From assembly GCA_004154925.1 (NCBI GenBank), contig QJNS01000154.1, positions 62,001-126,000 of the forward strand: DNA of 64,000 nt. The letters run 5' to 3'. The translations under genes were made by a program, and so were the position numbers. Origin of the DNA: Monosporascus cannonballus (lineage: Eukaryota > Ascomycota > Sordariomycetes > Xylariales). Under the pieces are notes generated by a model. The model saw only the letters and a list, made by a program, of their open reading frames with translations, made no database searches and was not told where the DNA came from. Shown here piece after piece: positions 13,107 through 26,084 of this stretch. Position 1 is the first letter of the stretch. Each line of letters begins with the position of its first letter.

Positions 13107-14202
13107 ATGCAGCCGCACATAGTCACGGCCTTGCTCGGCCTGGCCGCCGTGAAGGGCGCCGCCGCCGACTTCGAGATCTACATCAGAGGCACGAACGAGT
13201 ATAACAGCCCCAAGATGAATTTCAAATCGGTGGGCGCCCAGATCGTAAGCGACACCTGGAGAGACTGAGCATTCATTTGAAATCTTGGGTGTTCGGAGGG
13301 GCTTTTTGTCTTTTCAACCCCGCCAAGACTTTTGCACGCTGAACTCAACAACCGTCCCCCGGGCCATCTACCCATCGTGAAATTATTAGATTTCAGAGGG
13401 AATAAGACGTCAATAGGCGGCTCACTACTACAGATCTAAATATCTAACTTACCCTATTTTTGCATTACAGCATGACCACTCCCCGATGACCTGCGAGGAG
13501 ATGCAGGAAGCAGTCACCCTCGATAACTGGAACATCGTGAGCACGAAGTATAACGACGCCAGCAAGTGCGGCTGGGCCTGCGACGGGTGTTCCATGTGGC
13601 CGAGAGTGCAGGAGTGGCCCATCACTCGCTTCGACACGCACAGCGGCAGGGGGACCGTGGATGGCGTGCGCGGTAACCCTCACCCCCTGTTCGACCACGC
13701 CACAGGCGCTGTTAGCACGTGGTCGGGTCCCTCAATCCCTGTCAATCCCTCTCCTCCGGCTTGTGGATCCAGCTGTAAACGAGAATAGGAAGAACATGGG
13801 CGAGGGAGAGAATCGCTAACTTGGGGGACCGGCGACGGCGACAGTGAAAACAGCTCTTTACAAGCTAGACCTCCACCCCAACTACTACCAGATGAGGGAC
13901 AAATACCACGAAGTCCTCGGACATTGCTGGCGGCCGGAGCACCCGCAGGAGTTGGCCTGCCCGTTTATCGACATCCATCCCACTCCTGACCCACCTCTTC
14001 TCTTGTACGTTCTGCGTGTGTGTTGCATGCTGATACATGCCATACCGAATGTGGTAGCATCCAGCTGAAGGAGAAGGGCTCTGATGTGCGGTACGGTTGC
14101 CCGCTGCTAAACATTTCGAAGAATTGTTTAGGCAAGACCGACTTCAGACCTCATCACGATCTGGATGGTTACGGTCCTGGAGGGGGTTATCAGGGAAGTT
14201 AA
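13107..14202 (+). CDS. Small secreted cysteine-rich protein, unknown function
   Basis: I do not recognise this family. Four exons (13107-13244, 13471-13672, 13845-14004, 14058-14202) join in frame to 214 residues. The introns are GTAAGC...ACAG (226 bp), GTAACC...ACAG (172 bp) and GTACGT...GTAG (53 bp). CTAAC or CTGAT-like branch points are visible before the acceptors (for example CGCTAAC near 13813). The first 20 residues form a signal peptide (MQPHIVTALLGLAAVKGAAA). The mature part has eight cysteines, including the cluster KCGWACDGC, and is rich in Trp, His and Tyr. There is no membrane segment after the signal peptide. The third exon boundary is the least certain: the acceptor at 14057 was chosen because it keeps the frame open. 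The gene ends about 110 bp before the AT-rich block. Size, cysteines and position fit a candidate effector or other extracellular protein, but that is inference. Confidence 0.65.
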
Positions 14203-14313
14203 GTATGGGTAGCTCATTCGCCCCACATTATGCCCTCGTTTTGAGAAACTGAGCTTGCGAAGGAAGTGAAAGAGGGTTATTATATGCCGACTCTCGTGGA
14301 ATAAAGATATCTA

Positions 14314-14477
14314 TGTTAGTTATCAAGCTCCACAATACCCCGGAAAAACCTTATTCCGGCGTTTTCATAATATATAAAAAACTTTTTAGTTATAATTCCT
14401 TAAAATTTAATTCCAATTAAATATTATTATTTTCTATATTTTATATAACTTTTTTCGCGATTAACTTAATTATAATA
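14314..14477 (+). repeat. Direct repeat, left copy (LTR-like, RIP-mutated)
   Basis: This segment matches 21214-21379 over about 165 bp in the same orientation. Shared landmarks are the TTAGTTA..AAGCT start, the CCCGGAAAAA.CTTATTC.GGCG block, and CGCGAT..A.CTAA near the end. It carries many more C-to-T and G-to-A changes than the right copy. It also marks the exact point where normal DNA turns AT-rich. The copies could be LTRs of one decayed element of about 7 kb, but no matching 5-bp target duplication is visible, so two independent insertions are possible. Confidence 0.6.
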
Positions 14478-16069
14478 GTTATAAGCCTAGTATTGTAATT
14501 ATGCAAAATAATTACAATTAAATTAATTGGAATTTTTTTATTTATTAGTTTACAATATTTTATCAATATTTAACATATCGGATAATTTTATTTTTAAAAA
14601 TATAATTTTTAAAAATCGTTTTAACTATTTTTTGTTAAATTTTTTCTATATATTTTAAGGGTCGTTATAGTAATACGTAATATTTTATTAATCCGTATAT
14701 AATTAATGTAAATTATTTTACGGATTTTCGAAAACTGTTTATATTCGAAAAATATATTATATAAGTTAATACTTAAACGAAAAAAATAATAGATTAAGAC
14801 CTGAGTTAATTAACGAAATATTTACGTATATTTCGTTTAATATGGTTTTTTTCCGTAAATTTTAAAAAGTTATTTAATAAAAACTTTAAACGATTTATAA
14901 AAAAATGCGAAACAAAATTACGAACAATTTTTAAAATCGATATTAACTATATAGTTTTAAAACGTAAATTAATGTAACGGTTAAAAATCAAATTTTTAAA
15001 AATATTTCACAATTTTAATTACTTTTAAAAATTAATTAATTTTTCCCGTTAAATGCTATTATAACAATAGATAAGAAGTATTATAAACCTCTATATTTAA
15101 TCAAAATCGGCTATATAAAGCATAATTAATAATATAAAACCTAATTTATGGTTTATATAAAAAGAAAGATATATAATCTTTAGGAAATTAAAAAACCGTT
15201 TGTAATGAATGTTTTTCTAAATACTGTATCGAAATATTTTATACTAAATTAAAAATAAAAAAGGTTTATTAAATTTATTCCAAAGAATTGTTTTAATAAA
15301 GTTAATAGAATTTTAAAGAAATTTAAGAATTAATTTTTAATTATGTATTACGAGTATAAATTAAAGATTAAAAATAAAAAATTAAAGATTTTCGTAATAT
15401 TATTTAAAAAGTCTTAATTTAAACAAAAGCGATATCGTAATCTAATTCAGGGTTTAATAAATTAAAAACCCTTAAGAAAAAACGTATTTTGTTTAATTCT
15501 ATTAAAAATGTTTTATTTATAAGAATTTACTAATTATATGAAGTTGTGTTTTGCAAATACGAAAATAATTATTCGAAAAATCTGTTATTTTAATTAAAAA
15601 AGTTTAAAAGAAATTCGTGAGTAGTTTAAATATAGCAAGTTAAACGAGTTGCGTAATAACGTTTTAAAACTGTTTAAAGAAAAGAAAATTATTCGAAAAA
15701 TTATAAAACGATTAAACCCTAATATTAATATATAATTTGGTTCTGTTATTTTAACTTCTATCAACTTACATATTTTTGATATTTTTGATGTAATTCCAAA
15801 TATTTATATTATTTTTATTTAGATAAATATCTATTATCTTAATTTATTATAATTAATAATTATAAGCGGAAATATTTGGTAAATATTGAAAATCTATGCG
15901 TTTCTGACATTTGTATATTTAATATTATAAGTCAAATAATAAATGTTAGGCAGGTTTTGTTATTAATTAATAATATAAAAAATATAATTACGGTAATTTT
16001 GTGAAAAATGTATAATAAGTTAAAATATCATTTTATTTTTAAAAATATGGTATTAATAAAAGGTTTTTA
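14478..16069. other. AT-rich RIP-degraded sequence
   Basis: Strongly AT-rich sequence with stops in all frames. I see no recognisable transposon protein, LTR or gene here. It probably belongs to the element bounded by the 14.3/21.2 kb direct repeat. Confidence 0.5.
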
Positions 16070-16486
16070 TGTTTTACGAACCTCCGAGCGGACCCATTCT
16101 GGGAGACCACGGCTGCAGAAATGGGAAGAGCTCCCCACTCTGAGTCACGTAACTCAGAGTGATCTAACTGATCTATTAGATCACACAGATCACTGTGATC
16201 TGGGTGATCTAACAGATCCAAGAGATCAGTATCACACCAGTAGAACGGAAGGAGGTATAAGACTTCAGGTTTCTCATATAAATAGCACCTACTTAGTTTT
16301 TCGTTCCTTAGCTATCAATCTAAGCTTACAGTCAGAGGCAGCCGTTCTTTACTGTGGGAAAAGTCTTTAAATCTCTTTAACGAACAGACCACTGAATCAT
16401 TCCTCGCCCTATTGTTACCTGCAAATCAAGACCCCATTTCGGATACTGTTCATACCTCCAGGTGGATGTATGACAGGTTCGTTACA
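16070..16486. repeat. GC-normal LTR-like island (solo LTR candidate)
   Basis: A 417-bp island with ordinary base composition interrupts the AT-rich block. Its ends are imperfect inverted repeats, TGTTTTACGAACCT at the left and AGGTTCGTTACA at the right, giving the TG...CA ends expected of an LTR. A TATAAATAG box is at 16277-16285, with a possible transcript start region downstream. A dense series of GATC-containing units occupies about 16158-16230. No clear target-site duplication is seen and no partner LTR is in the window, so a solo LTR is the most likely reading. An open frame of 120 codons across it is incidental. Confidence 0.55.
16277..16285 (+). promoter_or_regulatory. TATA box inside the LTR-like island
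   Basis: The sequence TATAAATAG lies in the middle of the LTR-like island, about 50 bp after the GATC-rich array. This is the place a U3 promoter would be expected. It is a motif match only. Confidence 0.4.
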
Positions 16487-19400
16487 TTATGTTAATATCG
16501 TTTTAAAAATATTATTTCGCAATGTTTAAATTTAGTATTACGGTTTAAATTATTTTTTTAAAAAAGGACAAATTTATAAATGTATTATTTATGTAAAATA
16601 TAAATAAATATAAATTTAATCTTTTTCGAATTTAAACCGTAAATGTTTATACGAATATTTGATTAATAACTTCGTAAAACCTAGCAAAACATAAATATAT
16701 TTGACGATAAATTAAGAAATTCAAGAAAAGCGTAAAAATAATTAAAAGATTATTTAAACTTTCATAAAAAAAATAAAGAGATTTTAATATTTAAAGTTTG
16801 AACATTTAAAATTTAAAATACTAAAATCGTTTCGTAAAAATATTAAAAACGTTATTATAAAGGAAATAACGTATTTAAAATATAAAGTTTATGTTCGTAC
16901 GTATGTTTTTTAAGTAATTTTAAAGTATATATCTAAAAATCTAATTTTAAATTATTTTAACGGATTACAAAAAATCTTTTGGATTATTTTATAAGTTACG
17001 ATAACTTTAAATAAATTTTAATAATTAAAAACGAATAGAATAAAGGCTTTTCGTTATTTAACTTATTAATACTTTTTAAGTTATAACGTTTTAAATTATA
17101 AAAGATTTCGAATATTAAATATACAACAAATATAGGTTTTTTATATACAAAATTAAATACGACAATAATATTAAGATAATTATATAATATAAATCCGAAT
17201 TATATATATAATGTATTTTTACTTACTTAAATATTCACTAAATAATTTCAATAATACTTCTATTAATATAATTCTATCGTAATTAACATAATTATTATGA
17301 ATTTTAAATCCGATTGATTTAAAATTTTTATATATAACGTATTGATTAATAAAACACGAAAAATAAATAAAAATATAAAAAATAAAACTGAAAGGTTATA
17401 TCGGATATTTAATAAAGTATTGAATTTCTAATAATTATCGAATATAAGTACCCGAACTTAAAAACCTATTCTTATACGTAATATTATATTTAACGAGAAT
17501 TTCTTATCAGCGAAAAAAAGAAAAAAAATGTATTTATCTTAGTTATACGCCGGAAATTAGTATAAACCTTTTACATTTCCGAAAACCTAGTCAAAAATTA
17601 TATAGTTTTCGATATATTTAACGCGTAAAATCACATTTATACTTATTATCACAATTTAAAGAACGGAAAAAGCTTTATTTTCAAAATAAAAAATGTAACA
17701 AGTAATTAGTTAAAAAATTTAAATTCGGAGATAAAAGAATTTACTAATAAAATTGGAATGAATCGTACTTTTTTAACACTAAAATACATTCTTAATCTGG
17801 AAAATAAAATTTAAAAAATACTTAAAAATTAAAACTTCAATATTCGTTAAAGCCGAAATTAAATTACTTACTGAAAATAATACATTTACGAAATGTTTAT
17901 AAGTTTATTATAAAACAAAATACGGAAAAAATCTTTCGAAGAATATATTTAACGAAACCTATAAATAAATTAATTTTATCGCTTATATTTAAAATTAAGC
18001 TGGGTATTTTAATAAATAAAAAAATTAATAGTTAGAAAAATCTTATATTTCGTATTTCTAAACTTAAGAGAAATAAGAGGAAATAGTCGAAAATATTTAT
18101 TTATAAAAGGAAAAAATTACAAAAACGAAACGATTTCAATTATACTAAAAACGACAGTATTCGTTGAATATATTTTATTATAAGTTACGGAAATTACGAG
18201 ATATATTTAATATTAAAACAAAATTAAAAATATTTTTTATTTATTTTCTTTAATATAATATATAGCAAAATAGAAATATTAAACGTTATATATTGTCTAT
18301 ATATTAATCGTATTAAAAATATTATAAAAAACGGAAAATAATTAAATTTTATATTTAATAAATACAAAATTTATAAAAGTGAATTAGTTAAGCTGTTTAA
18401 TCTTTTTAAAATTTTCGACATTTTTTTAAAATACGTTTTTAAAAACAATGCTAAAAATAATTAAGGCGTTTATAAAATGCAAGATCTAAAAAAGTAATGA
18501 TAATATAAACTAAATCAAAATTAATTCTCTTAAAAGAAAATTTTATATATAAATTTAATGAAAATGATTAATTAAAACGTTATAAATTACGTATTTACGT
18601 ATACAATAATATTTAAAACATCAATTTCATTACTAATATATATATTATTATATTTATAATTAATATATTTAAAATAAGAAAAAATATAATTGTACAGCAT
18701 TATTTCGAAATCTATTACTTTAATATTAAAATAACTGTTTCAAATGTTTTTCGCGGAAAATGAGCTCAAATAACTTTCGTTTTTCCAGATAAATTTAAAA
18801 ACAATACGATATATATATATTCTGAACGAATATTATACATATTTAAAATTTTGTTTATATTACAATATAGGCAATCTTATTTTATTTTATAAAAATTAAA
18901 ATTTATTATATTGCTTGAAAAGCGTTTTTATATTATTATAAATAAGGTATATACATTTCCATATTTTATTTTAAGAATTGTTTAATTTTTCATTATCGAA
19001 AATATTAGTATAAAGTCGAGAAATTTATTTCGAGTTTAAAGGAAACGCATAAATAAAAATTTAAAACGAAGTAGACTAGTTTTTAAATGTTTAAGTAATC
19101 CGAAATACATTGAAAAGACAAACCTTTTGAATATATAATTTTTATATTAAAAATAGGTATTTATTTTAAATTAATAAATCACATTTATATATTATTTTTT
19201 CTTAAAAGACTTTAGAACGTTCAGGTTAATAACAAAATAACTTGAAGTGAACAAGTTAAATATTATTAAAAATGAATAAAATATATTTTATATACAGTAA
19301 TAATAATGCGTTTAAATATAATTTATATAAAGGTTTATAATTAAAACTTTTAATTTAGCTATTTAGTAAATATATTAAAATTATTAATAAGATAATTCAT

Positions 19401-20810
19401 TATTTTTATTATATACGCTTTTTTCGTAATCATATGTAAGGATATAAATTAAAAAACTTAAATGTTATTAATTATTACAAACGTATTATTTATTAATAAT
19501 TCCAAAATACGCCAATTCTTTCAAAATTATACAATAATTTTATTCGGAAACCTAATTGTATAAAAATATAGCGATTAATAACGATAACGATTTTTATAAT
19601 AAAGATTAACTTATTTACGTTAAAATATATAATTAAAGAGATTTTAGATTTTAAATATTTATACTATAATTTACAATTAAAATTAAATTAAATTTAAAAA
19701 ATCTTCTATAATAATTAGTAAACCATTGAATTACGGATACAAAAATCGAAAAGATTACTATTTCATTATGTTATGTTAATATATACGGTATAGAATTACG
19801 ATAAAAATAAATTGGTAAATATCTTAATATAAAATATATAGTTTTAATTTACTATTTATTAACAAATTAATAAAAGTGTTTTTTAAAATAATAATTCGAA
19901 TCTCATAAATTATTTTTGAATTTATAAGATTTATAGCAAATATAATCGAGAAAGCGCAAAAATAAATAAAACATCTAATATTTTTATTAAGTTTAAAATA
20001 CAAACTTCTTAATCTTTTTTTAAAAAATATTACTATTATTATTATTATATCTATAGAAAAAGTAGATCTAAAATTTTTCTAATTAAGGCCAGCATCTACG
20101 CGCGTATAGGCGCTGCATTACCGGCAGGAATATTTACCACATTTTTCTGCTTTATTTCTTATTTTTTCAAAAATATACAAATAATCGTACGAAAATAATC
20201 CACTTTCTGTAATTACGATTAGCACTTTCCCCCGAGTATAGAAACCGGAGTATAAAGTAAAAAGCATATACGACAGAGAGTATCATTTTCGAATATCTTG
20301 ATAAGGCGTATTATAGCGATGCGAAGGATGATAAAATTACGATTAACAGTTAATAAAAGAAAAGATTTTTAAAGAACATAAAGATATTTCTAATGGAATA
20401 TAAATACATCCGAAAACGTAACGTTAATAACGATTATTTATAATAATATTATAATACGCGTTATTTAAACGGCCAGTAAACGTAAAACGGAAGTATTCGA
20501 TATAGAGTTCGGTATAACGTACGTTATACGTAAAACGTTAATAAGGTAAACGTGTAAGAATCGTAACAAGAACCGGCATAATAAATATAAACGTAAACGT
20601 AATAAAAACGGATATAAGCGTAATGAAATAACAATACTTTTTTTGTATTTAATAAAATTTGCGATAATAATAATAACGTCAAGCGATTTTTATACGAATT
20701 ACGTACGTAACGTAAACGTAAGTAGTAATAATACGTTAAATACGAAAAAATATTTGTTATAATTATCGTTCATAAATTTACGAAATATTATTAAAACTAA
20801 CGATACTTAC

Positions 20811-20873
<63 letters not shown>

Positions 20874-21213
20874 TTTAAACGTTAACGTCGCAATTATTAT
20901 TTCTTAATTTAAAGTATTTACAAAATTATCATACAAAGCGAAAAAAAGTAATAGGCGAAAACAATAAAAAACTAAACGTATAAAATATAAAATACAATTT
21001 TATTATTTCGTAATCTATTATTATAATAATCAAATTAATGATAATTTTTTTCTTATATGTTTAATATACGTAAAATATACTTTTTATTAAATAAATTAAT
21101 TAATCACGTTATTTTCTTTTATTACAACGATTATTTAAAAATTGTAAGAATTACGATAAATAAATTTAAGAAAAATATTATTTAAGGTGTATATTGCACA
21201 ATACAAATATTTA
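16487..21213. other. AT-rich RIP-degraded sequence
   Basis: Nearly continuous A/T-rich sequence with stops in all frames. Segments at about 20.1-20.7 kb keep more CG dinucleotides and contain many ACGTAA-like motifs, suggesting a different original sequence there. I could not assign any transposon protein. Confidence 0.5.
20813..20873 (+). repeat. (TAA)n microsatellite
   Basis: An uninterrupted trinucleotide TAA/AAT repeat of about 20 units. Confidence 0.95.
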
Positions 21214-21379
21214 AATTAGTTACTAAGCTTTATAACATCCCGGAAAAATCTTATTCTGGCGCTTTTACAATATATAGAAAGCTTCCTAGTTACAGCTCCT
21301 TAGAGCTTAATTCTAGTTAGACAATTATCATTTCCCACACTCTATGCAACCTTTTCTCGCGATCAGCCTAACTGTGACA
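21214..21379 (+). repeat. Direct repeat, right copy (LTR-like, lightly mutated)
   Basis: Partner of 14314-14477. This copy keeps most C and G bases (TCCCGGAAAAATCTTATTC, then CGCGATCAGCCTAACTGTGA near the end), whereas the left copy has T and A at many of these sites. The repeat ends at ACTGTGACA, which would suit an LTR ending in CA. Confidence 0.6.
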
Positions 21380-21790
21380 CCGACCTTTCACCTAGAGCCT
21401 GATTTTGCCAAATGCAACATCCAGCCCGTACCTGGGTCCGTCCTTTAGACTCTGCCATTTTGTATGGCCATACGAGACCTGGCAATGCTTTAAAGCTCTG
21501 GAAGCCTAGCTTTTGACCTGGCCAACACGGACCTGATTAACCCTGTTATCGACCGTATCTTCGAACTAACTATTGATGAAAAAAAGGGGCGGCGCTCTGG
21601 TTGGCGGGGTGGGGACGCTGTCTAGCTGCCGTCGAACTCGCTGCTCGTTCACCTGGAAATCGCTTCGGCCTTGGGCTCCTTGCCCCGCCTCCGGCTCTCC
21701 TCAACTCTTAACTCCGGCTTGGATTTCGGAGTGCAAAATAAGGGCATGTATTGTGCCGACGCGGGGTGTGGTAATCTTACGTTTCTATAT
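21380..21790. other. GC-normal island of unknown origin
   Basis: About 410 bp of ordinary composition follows the right copy of the direct repeat and ends in a T-run near 21799-21816. An open frame starting at 21573 runs out into AT-rich sequence and shows no domain. It may be an unduplicated fragment of host DNA spared by RIP, or the non-repetitive tail of an element. Confidence 0.4.
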
Positions 21791-24700
21791 ATTATTGTTT
21801 TTTTTTTTTTTTTTATTTTATACTAGAATATTTCCGAACCAACTAAGTAAACACTTTACATTAAAAATAAAAGCTTTATTTTATAGTATCGGAGTGGTAT
21901 AAGTCAAAAGAGATAAAGTAGGTAATACTTTATAACTCCTTAAGTTTCTGTTATAAACGAGATTAATATATTAGTATGTGGCTCGCGATATTATATTAAA
22001 AGTTCATTAAGAGAATAAACAGATTTAGCTATTAAATTTATTATATTTTTGGACAACATTTTAATGTTACGCGATATTAAATATATAGATCTAATTGCAA
22101 GTGGGTAGTCTTAAAACAAATTATAATAAGCGAAAATTTATAAATTACAAAACAGTCGAATATTTTACAGTTAGAACAATACGTTTTCTCAAATGCTTAA
22201 AAATTATGTTTATAAAGTTTTAATGATAAAGTTTATATTTTAAAATAACTATTATATATTAGTAATTATTCGGTTTGTAACGTAACTTATAAATAGAAAT
22301 CTCAACGTATTAAGATATTATCTAAATAATTTAATTAATACTTAAATCTAACTGATACGGGTTAATATTAATAAAATTATTATAGAAATTTAAACACTGT
22401 AATATTAAATTACGTTAAATTATAACAAAGAATATTACTTTTTGATATTATATATTACCAATTGATACTTTTTACAACTATAAAAATAACGAATATATAT
22501 ATTTATTGAAAAATATATTTAAACTTAGGAATTTATTTGAATTTATACATTTTTAAATTCTTTGAAATATAGGAATTTAAACAAATTTGTTCTAAATTGT
22601 TTTAAATTTAGATATTTATTTAAATTTACATTATATAACTTAAGTGAAAATCGAAAATACTTGAGGTTTTATCTCGACCGTTCTTTTGCGCATTTAGAAA
22701 CTAGACTATAATACGATTCTTTTTTCTGTTTAAAATCTTTATTTTTAAAAATTAATTTATTTATTAACCTTATTTAATAAGCAACTTTTTTTCTTTATAT
22801 TTTTAATTTTAACTTTACGATAATATTAAAAAACTATTATATTATATACATGTTTTAATTAAATTCAGAACATTTACATTTTAACTATTTTAATTTTAAA
22901 CTTGAGCTTCTAAATTATATCTCATTCTATATATTTTAAATACAGAGAAAATAAATTTTATTAAAAAGAGTAACGCGTTATATAAACTCAGTTTTTAAAA
23001 AGCGAATCTGCAAGATTTCAAATATTCTAATGACGTTTTTATAAAATATTTCGAGAAAAACAATTGAAAATATAAATGAAACTTAACCGAACGATGTTTT
23101 TTTTTAGAATTCTATTAAAAATTTGAACGAAGCCATAATTTATTATTAATCGCTTCGTCTATAATAGAAATATTTATGAATTAAAAATATGGAAATAATC
23201 GTTTGTAATTTCTAATTTCTTAATAAATTAAAAAAAAAAAACTAAAATAAAAATAAAAATAATCAAATTTAACCGCAATTATATTATTATAAATTGGTAA
23301 AGCAATTAATAAATCTAAATTCAAAGTTAAGAATTAATCGATTATCGACTGAAGTATACGGAAAACGTTTTAGTATTATTAATAATTATTTTAAAAGATA
23401 TTAAATATTTATATTTTTGCCATTTTTTAAATATTTTAAATGTTAAGCAATTTTCAACTTCATTAAATATTAAGTAAATCTATTTATTTTTCGCGTATCG
23501 AAACTTTTTCCCCTCTTTTATACTTATTTATTCTTTACTTTTATATTGTTTTTTATCGTTCGTACTTTAATTATACCCGCTTTTAATCTAAACAACAATT
23601 TTAATTAATAAAATACTTCTAAAGGTTTCTCAATAATTTTGTTCTGATCGATATATTACAATTAAAACCTTTACTAAGTTTTTTTTTAATTTAAATCTTT
23701 CTAGTAATAAAGTTAAATATTTAACAGTTTTAATTATAATATCTATTTATATAATAACGAATGAAATTTAACTTTTATTTCTAATATTTTTACGTTAATT
23801 TAAGATAAAAAGTTATCGTAATATTAACGAATCCATTACACAATCTCTACTAACTACTTTATTAAAAATCAAAATCTTGATTTTTTAAAATTATTTTAAT
23901 ATTTTTATAATTAATAATAGTATACGTTTAGTAGAGGATAAAAAACGTGTTAATCGATTTATTATATTTGTAATTAAGATAGTATTATAAATAGACTTTC
24001 GTTACTTAATTTAATTAATTATTTTATTCTTTTACTTGATATTAAAAAATTATTAAGATCTTATAATTTACATCAATTGGCATTATAAAAATATGCTTAA
24101 ATTTCGAAATACAAGTAATTTGTTTGTAAAAAATAAGTTGATATAAGAACCGGTATACGTTGAATATAGTTGTTTTTAAATTTTTATAAAATATTTATTC
24201 TATATTTATATTACTTTAATTTGAAACAAAATAATAGAATTGCGAAAATTAATAGACAATTGTAAAAAAACAATTCTCATAATATATTTTTATAATTAGA
24301 TTTTCATATACAAAAAATCGAATAAACGGTTTATAATAAATATAATTTTGTCTAAAATTTATACCGTTATACATTTACTTTATTGTAAAAACTTTATTAT
24401 TGTCGTATTTTTTAATCTATTATTTTTATTTTTAAAAAGTTTTAAACGTGTGAAGTTGTTAAAATTTTACAAGTTTCTAGATATCTATATAACGGATGTT
24501 GATATATATAACGTACTAGGTTATTGTTAACGTTTTATAAATATCTAAAATTTTTATTTTTTTTTAAATCTTTCTGTAAGTTATTATTATATTTTTGATT
24601 TTTTTAATAGACGTTGTACGTCATCCTCGGCATTATTACAATTTAATATAAGCGTAAATATATTTTTAAGATATTAAAAAAATTCTATAATTATATATAA

Positions 24701-24944
24701 CTTATTTTTTTTAAAGAAAATCGCACTATTTATTAAAAATGTGAGCTATACTATTCTTAAACCCTTTTTATAAATAATAATAAGATTACATTTTATTATT
24801 GTTTTTAAACCTCGTAATTATCCTTTTATAAAGTTTTAATTGTAATAAATTAAACAAGATTATAATAATTTATATTAAATTAAACTTAATAAAAAGTTCT
24901 TTTAAACAGTGCTTAAATTTTCAATAAGCTATAATTATATATAA
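21791..24944. other. AT-rich RIP-degraded sequence
   Basis: Very AT-rich with stops throughout. I recognise no gene, LTR or transposon protein in it. Confidence 0.5.
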
Positions 24945-25217
24945 GGAACTGGCCTCGAGACGTTTCTTATATTAAGTGCGAACAAGGACTTTCAACGCAC
25001 CTTAGCGTTGGAACTGCTGATCTTTTAGGTCATACAGCGGAGTGGCTAGTTCTTTCTATTCTCTTATATTTAAATAACAACAACTTATAATTACAACTTT
25101 TTTACTTAAGATATTCTTTGTATTATAAAACGTAATTACAATTATTTTATTACTTAAATTCCCACGGCATTTCTGATAACATAAACCCGTCCGACTTAAG
25201 TTTAATAATTAGTTAAA
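24945..25217 (+). repeat. LTR-like fragment
   Basis: A GC-normal core (24950-25055) contains the short inverted repeat CAACGCACC..TTAGCGTTGG. The right end, about 25129-25217, matches 53623-53711 in the same orientation: both read AACGTAATTA, then ATTCCCACG, then ACATAAACCCGT, then GGTTAAA or AGTTAAA. The shared end is at the expected 3' LTR position of the chromovirus ending near 53.7 kb, so this is probably a related LTR, possibly the far end of that same element. Confidence 0.45.
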
Positions 25218-25700
25218 TCATGAGCTAATATGTTAATATAATGCGTTATATATATTTTTATAATATTTGATCATTTTTAATATATTTATTTTAAGTAGTT
25301 AAAGATTAGAGATTTAAAAATTATTAAGACTATAATTAAAATAATTATATATTCAACTTTTAATATTTCTTTCGTTTTTATAATATTTATTTATATTTTT
25401 ACATTACAATATTTAATTATAATAAAATTTTAAAAGTTATAAAGTAAGTAGAAACATTTTTTATTAAATATTAAAACATTGTACATAGCAGTTAATATGT
25501 AAAATTTAATAGTATTTATATTTATATATGTGCAAAAAACTAAGAAATTGTTTAATATATATTTTTATAGTATTATATGTATCTTATCACGTATATATAT
25601 TTATAAATTTCAAAATATACGTATGCATAATTACTTGTATTATGCAAGATACATTTTGGTTCAAGCCCTATTTTTCAAACTGAGCCAAATATTTGCTTTA
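25218..25700. other. AT-rich sequence
   Basis: AT-rich sequence without a recognisable gene. A copy of the motif CAAGCCCTATTTTT near 25663 belongs to the repeat family at 25705-25856. Confidence 0.4.
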
Positions 25701-25704
25701 TCGC

Positions 25705-25856
25705 GATCAAGACCCTATTTTAGAGATTGTAGCTTCGCCTGCAATACAGCTATAGCTAGGGTTTTCAAAAAATTATAACTGTAGGTAAACTGCTAAGGCG
25801 GACCTACAAAAGTATCCTTAAAAACAACAAATCTCCAAAATAGGGCCTGATGGTAA
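25705..25856. repeat. Inverted repeat pair (MITE-like)
   Basis: The sequence CCCTATTTTAGAGATT at about 25712-25728 recurs as its reverse complement AATCTCCAAAATAGGG at about 25830-25845, about 100 bp apart. A further direct copy of the CCCTATTTT core lies near 25667. The unit resembles a small terminal-inverted-repeat element. No transposase and no clear target duplication are visible. Confidence 0.45.
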
Positions 25857-26084
25857 GTTGTAAATTTTTGGCCTCGTTTTAAGTAATCTCATTCAAATTT
25901 TCAAATATTGTTATTAAAACCTCGCAAATAAAATAATAAGATTAATTAATAATAAAATCACAAAAACCACTGTTAGATAGAGTTTAAAAAGAGCCTTTTA
26001 ACGATATATTAAATGTTTTAACCTGGGTTGATTTAGTGAAGATATTAAGAAAATAGGTTAAATTTCTCATTCTAGGCAAACCTC

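Noticed and set aside
16008..16370. 120-codon open frame
   Set aside because: It starts in AT-rich sequence and runs through the LTR-like island and its GATC array. The DLTDLLDHTDH-type text is only the translation of the GATC repeat.
20813..20873. CRISPR-like or satellite array
   Set aside because: It is a plain trinucleotide microsatellite. No spacer-repeat structure exists anywhere in the window.
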